Of a stretch of 64,000 nucleotides of DNA, positions 58,701-64,000 are shown in pieces. This DNA comes from Theristus sp. LFF4_11 (taxonomy: Eukaryota > Nematoda > Chromadorea > Monhysterida > Xyalidae), in contig JASANC010005171.1 in NCBI GenBank assembly GCA_030248135.1, positions 1 to 64,000 on the forward strand, in the 5' to 3' direction. The notes beneath the pieces were generated by a model. That model did not search any database. It saw only the letters and a list, made by a program, of their open reading frames with translations, and was not told the DNA's origin. Numbering within the stretch: the first letter of the stretch is position 1; the number at the start of each line of letters is the position of its first letter. A program made the translations under genes and the position numbers.

Positions 58701-61700
58701 TTTCAAATGAGCTTGTGACTGGACTAAACCGAGTACAATTACGAGTGTATCGTGAGCAGAAGTACATAGGCTTTTTCCGTATATTCTAAAGCGAATAAGA
58801 TCTTGTTCCTTGCTCCAAAGCGAATCCGATCCGATTTAAAGCGTGTTCAACTGTTAAAACGTGCTTCGGTCTGAACCTAGTTTTACAGCAAGCATTTTTC
58901 GGTTAAGTTTGGTGCATTTGTTGTTGTCGCGCAATCCAGATCGATTTGCATAAAAACTGCATATTGTTTCCTTCAGGTGCTGTCAATCTTCGAAGAAGTT
59001 GGCGTCAACAAAATGCTGTACTTCATGGTCTTTGGAGAGTCGCTTTTGAACGGTCTCATTTTTAGCGTTTTACCGTATTTCCGGATTGGTTGGGTGCTTT
59101 AATGTTGTTCAAATTTTAAAATTTCAATCGATTTAGTGAAAGCGTTTCAGATGCTGTCACCGTGGTGCTGTACAATCTGATGATTGAGTTCAGCGAGATT
59201 CCGAACGTTGGTTGGGACGATGTAAGTTTTTTTGCATCTCACAGAGATAAATGTTTCAACAAAAAGTCTGACAATTTCTTGAGCTTGATTGGATAATTTG
59301 AGCCACCACGTTACCACTTGAACCTCAACAATTCTACTTTTTGTTGGAAACTTTGAACTTCATCTATCGATTGGCGGGACTCAGCCTTGTTTTGCTAGTG
59401 TACCAAAACCAATTGCAAGCCTGTTCAGGGATCCTTTCTACATTTTTTTGCAGATCCTAATGGGTGTTCTCACGTTCGTGGTTGACAGCATCGGCGCAAT
59501 GACTATCGGGTTCCTGTGGGGCTTCGCATGCGCGTTCATCACTAAGTACACACGAGAGATCCGAAGTGAGTGATCAAACGCAACTTTCACTGGAACAAAA
59601 TCGCAAAAAATGTAAATTCTCTGTTTTCTTCAATCGTTTTCAGTTGTCGAGCCAGTTGTGATGTTTGCGACGGCCTACATTTCGTATTTGTGCGCGGAAA
59701 TGGTGCATTTCTCGGGAATCATCAGGTGTACAACGTTACTTTTCTCACGACTTTGAATTTATTACAGCTTGTTGAATTTGCAGAAGAAATTTAACATTAT
59801 TCTGACACAGTTGAAGCCGAAGCCCAAAAGTCCATGTTGTTCCAGGCTGAAAAGACATGAAGAACTGCTTTTAATGTCAGTGTCATATTCCCGAACATTT
59901 TCAGTATCATCTGTTGCGGCATCATTCAGGCGCAATACGCAACTGAAAATCTCTCCTCAAAATCATACATCACGGTGAAGTACATGACTAAAGTGATCGC
60001 GTGAGTAGTGTTTTTCCTATCAATTAATCATAACTAATCGATAAATTTTCACCAAACAATATTTCAGCCAAGTGATGGAATCGATAATTTTTCTGATTTT
60101 GGGCGTCATGCTGATCAACGGCTCGGAGTTCTGGGAGGACTGGAACACTTGGTTCACCGTGTCCGCACTTGTGCTCTGTATTCTTGTGCGCTTTTTCGGT
60201 TCGTCTTTGCAGTTTTTTATTTGTATCGACCAGCTGATTGATTGCATGTGATCACACTGATTGATACTCGTGATGCAGCAACTGCGTTTTCCTGATAGTA
60301 ACGTTTTCACAGTTGTTTTCTGCCTGACGTTCTGGGTGAACCGCGCCACAACGGGCATACGGCGTGTCAGCTATAAAGAGCAGTTCATCATTGTGAGTTC
60401 GGGTGCTTTTGGTGTTTTATAACAATAAAAATTATCTCTTGCAATAATCAGATGCAACCAACAGTTTGGTAAAACAATCGATTGTAAACATCTTTTGTGA
60501 ATCGTCTGTCAAAGTGTTCTTTCGTTTATAAATAAACTGCCGCAATCAGAACACTCCCCTTTCTTGCCTGAGCGAACTTGTTGGCGTTCTGTGACTCCAA
60601 ACACCAGAGTGATCTCGATTCGTCTTGATGCTTGTCTTTCAGGCATACGGCGGTCTACGTGGGGCAATCGCATTCAGTCTAGCATTTATGCTGGCCGACC
60701 ATGTTGTCGGCGACGAGAACAAGGGAATGTTCGTGTCGGCCACTTACGTCGTCATTTTGTTCACTGTCTTCCTTCAGGTGCGCTCAGAATCTGTTCGGTT
60801 GTTTTGTTAACTTGTGTGCAGTTCGAATTAACCTCAATTCATTGGAAATCTTCCTGCGTGCTGTTACCAAAATCCTTGTGACTATTTTCTTTGAAACTCC
60901 CTGTTTTTGCTAACTCGCTTGGAGACTTCATCTATGAAACTTAAGAAGGAGCCTATTACTTTTCATAATGTCCATCATCGAACTCCATCGCACCGCAGGG
61001 CATGACCATGAAACCGCTGGTGTCACTCTTGGAAATCCGCCTGGCGCAGTCGGCAGTTGGCAATCCATTCCGGCTGTTTCTCGAGTTCAACCGACCAGTG
61101 ATCGAGAGTGCCATGGCAGGCATTGAGCAAGTGATCGATCAGCACGGCGAGAATCATTGGACGGTCTGGAAATTTTGTTTCTTGTTAGAATAATTATGGT
61201 TTCATAAACTTCAAGAATCAAAGCTTATTGCAATTGGAACTAGCATTGGTGCATTCGTAAACACTGTACGGATCAATCCAGTGTACGCGATTCATGACCA
61301 TCCAATCATTTTTTCCACCACCAACGATCAACGCACCTTTCAGATTGCCGCCAGTAAATTCAGTCGTAAGTATTTGCGCCGTTGGTTCCAGCACACGCCC
61401 GGTCAACATGGAAAGAGCATTCTTGCGGCGCATGCAGCCGCGAAACAAAAGTACGTGTATACGGTCGCTTCATCGGAGCATGTCACACCATCTAAATTGC
61501 ACTAAATTCGAAATTTGAACGCACACCGCCGAACATGCTGTGTTTTCTCACGGACGTAGTGATCCTAAATTCTTTTATGGAATGTTTTAAAAAAAGCGGG
61601 GGCACATCAATCATCAATATACGGTAAACATTATTCAATATTTGTTTATTTTGCAGTGCTGGAGGCGCCGGAATGCACACCACAGTGTCAATGGAGACGA

Positions 61701-63287
61701 TTGACAGGCAAGAGGAATACAAATGTGCAAAAATTGGGTGAAATGATAATTTAGGAGCTTTGAAACAATTTCAGTTCCGCGTTGCCGAACGCGGTGGCGG
61801 CCGAATTGATTGATGATAAAGATCGCAAAGGTTGGCTGGATGGCTTTTTTGTCGCTACTTGCGTTGAAACTTCAAAAATGCTAGAATAAACTTGGGAAAC
61901 AGCGATTTCAAGAAAACCGCGGGTGGAACTTTGCTTTTCAGTTTCGGCAGCAGCCGACAAGAACAAGAAAACGATTGAGATCGACGACGCACGTGGCCTC
62001 GCGTCGCTCGTGCACATGATGAACAATCCGTTGCACAAAAGGGTGAACAGCGTTTTTGTCGTTAAGGAGTTTACAAAAAGTCAAGCTGACGTTCACATGA
62101 CTGCAGACTGACCTGTTTGAATTTGGTGGAGTGTTTTATTACCATTTCTCAGATTGGGTCGCTTGTTGCTTGTTCTTGTTCACACAACGGTAATGCAGTC
62201 AATCAGTTTAGAAAAAGACATCTCAAACAAAGAGATGTTACAACATCTGGTCTGTGCCTGTGTTTAGGTGCACTATTTGGAGGGCAGTGACCTCGGGCGA
62301 GAGGAGCAACTGCGTATTGAGCTGGCACGTGAGCAGAGTCGTCTGAGACGCATGGGTGTCCAGTCAACCGGTTACAAACGGCTGCAGAGCACACAGGCTG
62401 GTCACGGCTTGCAGTCGTTCATTGCTGAAGTGTATGGGACCGCTGTTTGCAGCCTTCAACTTTGTGAGATGCTGATTGGTCTTTGAAAAGAAACGAAGTT
62501 TTTCTGATAATCACAGTTTTTTTTGTCGCACAGTTTCGCCACACACTCACAAACAAACACACAGGCATCAACTGCGCTACGATGCACGCCGAACTTTTGG
62601 TTGCCACGTCATAGTGTGTGACCATCCGTGGCGGTGTCAACCAATGAACAAAGACTAACATGAACTTCGACTATTATGACTAAAAACATGTTCAACTTGT
62701 CCACCTGCGGCCAGCTTTTTTAGTACGGTATGGCCGATTAAACATGGCAGCTTTTTTCAGGGTTCAAGGAGCGCGCGAATTTTGAATGAAAAAAAAGAAA
62801 AAAAAAATTTTCTTCTCTAACGGATTATCCGTGCTATTCTGTTCATTCTTTTTCCGTTGCACACATGACTGGGAATTATGTTCGCATTTTTGAAAAAGAC
62901 AACTCCTAGTCTGCGACTGATCCCGCCTTGATGGACTGCCTCATTTATTCGGCCATACTGTAGATGCCAAAGTGTTTGTTTGTCACTGTGTGCACCTGTC
63001 CTCACTTTCAACTGATCGCAACTTTGTAGGCCGTCCGAAGGGCGCCAGTGGTGGCCGCAATGCTGCGTGCTGCCATCCCGATGGTCTCAGCGCCAACCAC
63101 AATCGAGGAGGATCTGATTGACAAACAGCAAGATCCAAACGTGACGAAGAAACAAAACAATGAAAACGGAACAACAACCGAAAATGAAAAAGACAACGAG
63201 CAGAGAAACGGACAACCGCCGAAACGCAAAAATTCGGATGAACACAAGAAAGACACTGATATGACGAGCGCTCAGTATCGCCTTTGA
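55742..63287 (+). CDS. Na+/H+ exchanger (SLC9/NHE family)
   Basis: Twenty exons in phase: 55742-55961, 56268-56355, 57798-57881, 58272-58353, 58514-58648, 58977-59052, 59151-59221, 59454-59565, 59644-59725, 59905-60000, 60068-60198, 60313-60392, 60643-60777, 60999-61163, 61344-61450, 61657-61707, 61775-61830, 61942-62042, 62268-62429, 63030-63287; 763 aa. Electroneutral Na+/H+ antiporter controlling pH and volume, probably at the plasma membrane. N-terminal signal-like helix, then TM motifs FFLFLLPPIILEA, AAVDPVAVLSIFEEVG, FGESLLNDAVTVVLYN (E224, N228-D229 ion site), YGGLRGAIAFSLAFML (R425) and VFLQGMTMKPLV. The hydrophilic C-terminal regulatory tail of about 300 residues is basic/amphipathic, ending in an Asn/Lys/Glu-rich stretch. 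Exon 3 start uses acceptor TTTGAAG, weaker than the rest. The intron after exon 16 is GC-AG. Paralogue within the NHE1-5-like group cannot be assigned. Confidence 0.95.
56020..56130. repeat. ACACACTGGCAC minisatellite in exchanger intron 1
   Basis: Five to seven copies of a 16-20 bp unit CACACACAAACACACTGG with small length changes. Confidence 0.9.
56829..57070 (+). mobile_element. Possible degenerate tRNA-derived SINE with motif D1 at its end
   Basis: CATGGCGCAGCGGTACTGC resembles a tRNA A box and GGAACGGATCCC a weak B box. About 170 bp further comes motif D1 (ATGCAAGGAGCGCGCGGAAT, 57031-57070), ending in GAAAGAAAAAA. Whether head and motif belong to one element is unproven. Confidence 0.4.
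62762..62796 (+). repeat. Copy of dispersed motif D1 in exchanger intron
   Basis: GTTCAAGGAGCGCGCGAATT then TTGAATGAAAAAAAAG, preceded by TATGGCCGATTAAACATGGC and TTTTTTCAGG, the same context as the copy at 57031. Confidence 0.6.
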
Positions 63288-63307
63288 AGTGCTCAGCTTT
63301 CAAAATA

Positions 63308-63471
63308 CAGTCTAACTCTCTATCATATCCAACTAGCTAGCTGATTGGTTGGTGATCACGTGATGCATGCATTCTGTGCAGGCGTGGAGAGACGGAGTTT
63401 GGTTCGCACAGAATGCATGTATCACGATCACCAACCAATCAGCTAATTGGATATGTTATAGAGTTAGACTG
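63308..63471. mobile_element. MITE family M1, near-palindromic copy
   Basis: 164 bp from CAGTCTAACTCT to AGAGTTAGACTG with arms of about 75 bp (CATATCCAA, AGCTGATTGGTTGGTGATC, GCATGCATTCTGTGC). Left flank is TA, right flank TC. It lies 21 bp after the exchanger stop, so probably in its 3' UTR. Confidence 0.88.
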
Positions 63472-64000
63472 TCGTTGTCAGCCAACCATTTCAATTATAT
63501 TTGGCTCCGTGCTGCGCTATTTCGCCACTCTCAATCAACTTGCTACGACGATTTTGATGAAAACAAGTAGCGCACGCACGTTTTTATGTTGTTGATTTCT
63601 TACATGATTTTGCGGTTGAATGGCTTTGTGAAGTTACATGAAACAGTTTTTGTGCCTTGACATAACTTCTTGCTGCCAGTGCTGTTTCGTCCCTTTGATG
63701 TGTTATTGATTTGTCAAAAAACGTAGAAATTAAAAGAATGCCAAAATGTTGAACATCTGGCCTACAAATCTCGCTAGCTTAGCTGCTCTAGCTTCATCTG
63801 TTGCTGTGCACTATCAACGTTGTACATGGTTACCCGTTGAAATTTTTCCGTTCTTTTTTCCGTTTTTTTCCAGTTGTTTTCCCAGCTCAGATGAAAAGCA
63901 AGCAAACGCGGTCATGTATGGCATACAAAGAACTGCCAGCTATAGTGTCAGTGTTCATCAATAATATACGATGAAGCATACTTCGCGTTGTAGTTTACCT
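63472..64000. other. Window end, no gene recognised
   Basis: Exchanger 3' UTR and downstream DNA. ATTAAA occurs near 63728 as a possible polyadenylation signal. The frame at 63746 has no recognised motif. Confidence 0.4.

Overview
The window is nuclear DNA from an intron-rich metazoan, most likely a small invertebrate. Evidence: GT-AG introns with short TTTCAG or TTTTAG acceptors throughout, no operons of intronless genes, a metazoan gene set (COP9 signalosome, BLOC-1/snapin, IP3 receptor, SLC9 exchanger), and dense tRNA-derived SINEs, MITEs, satellites and microsatellites. Several start codons lie a few bases to about 80 bases downstream of a strong 3' splice site, which fits spliced-leader trans-splicing or 5'UTR introns. 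The animal-type ammonium transporter, a nematode-like globin fold and the acceptor style hint at a nematode or a relative. I cannot name the species.

Layout. 174-1033 (+): 3' end of COP9 signalosome subunit 6. 1735-2989 (+): snapin, four exons. 4088-5071 (+): LITAF-domain membrane protein, two exons. 8316-9446 (+): small secreted-peptide-like gene interrupted by a non-autonomous transposon, model incomplete. 31020-10195 (-): one very large inositol 1,4,5-trisphosphate receptor gene (about 45 exons by eye), filling a third of the window. 33379-38176 (+): ammonium transporter, 12 exons, 590 aa, in frame throughout. 38177-48714: 10.5 kb repeat desert with two satellite families and nested elements. 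48715-52920 (+): two-domain globin, five exons, 468 aa. 52921-55741: a 20-bp minisatellite and no gene. 55742-63287 (+): Na+/H+ exchanger, 20 exons, 763 aa, in frame throughout.

The genes do not form a pathway; each has its own promoter region. IP3R and the ammonium transporter are divergently arranged around a 2.4-kb spacer. The most unusual points are: (i) an IP3 receptor whose pore selectivity filter and ligand-contact loop both differ from the usual motifs; (ii) a two-domain globin with a long acidic insert; (iii) a 5.3-kb composite repeat block (39937-45240) bounded by about 500-bp direct repeats, holding a 149-bp satellite (about 12 copies), a 173-bp satellite and a TIR element with a SINE nested in it; (iv) several non-autonomous elements whose ends are built of iterated GC-rich units, some sitting within a few bases of splice sites; (v) two GC-AG introns.

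Exon boundaries were set by hand from splice consensus plus reading-phase continuity. Family names rest on remembered conserved motifs, since no search was possible.
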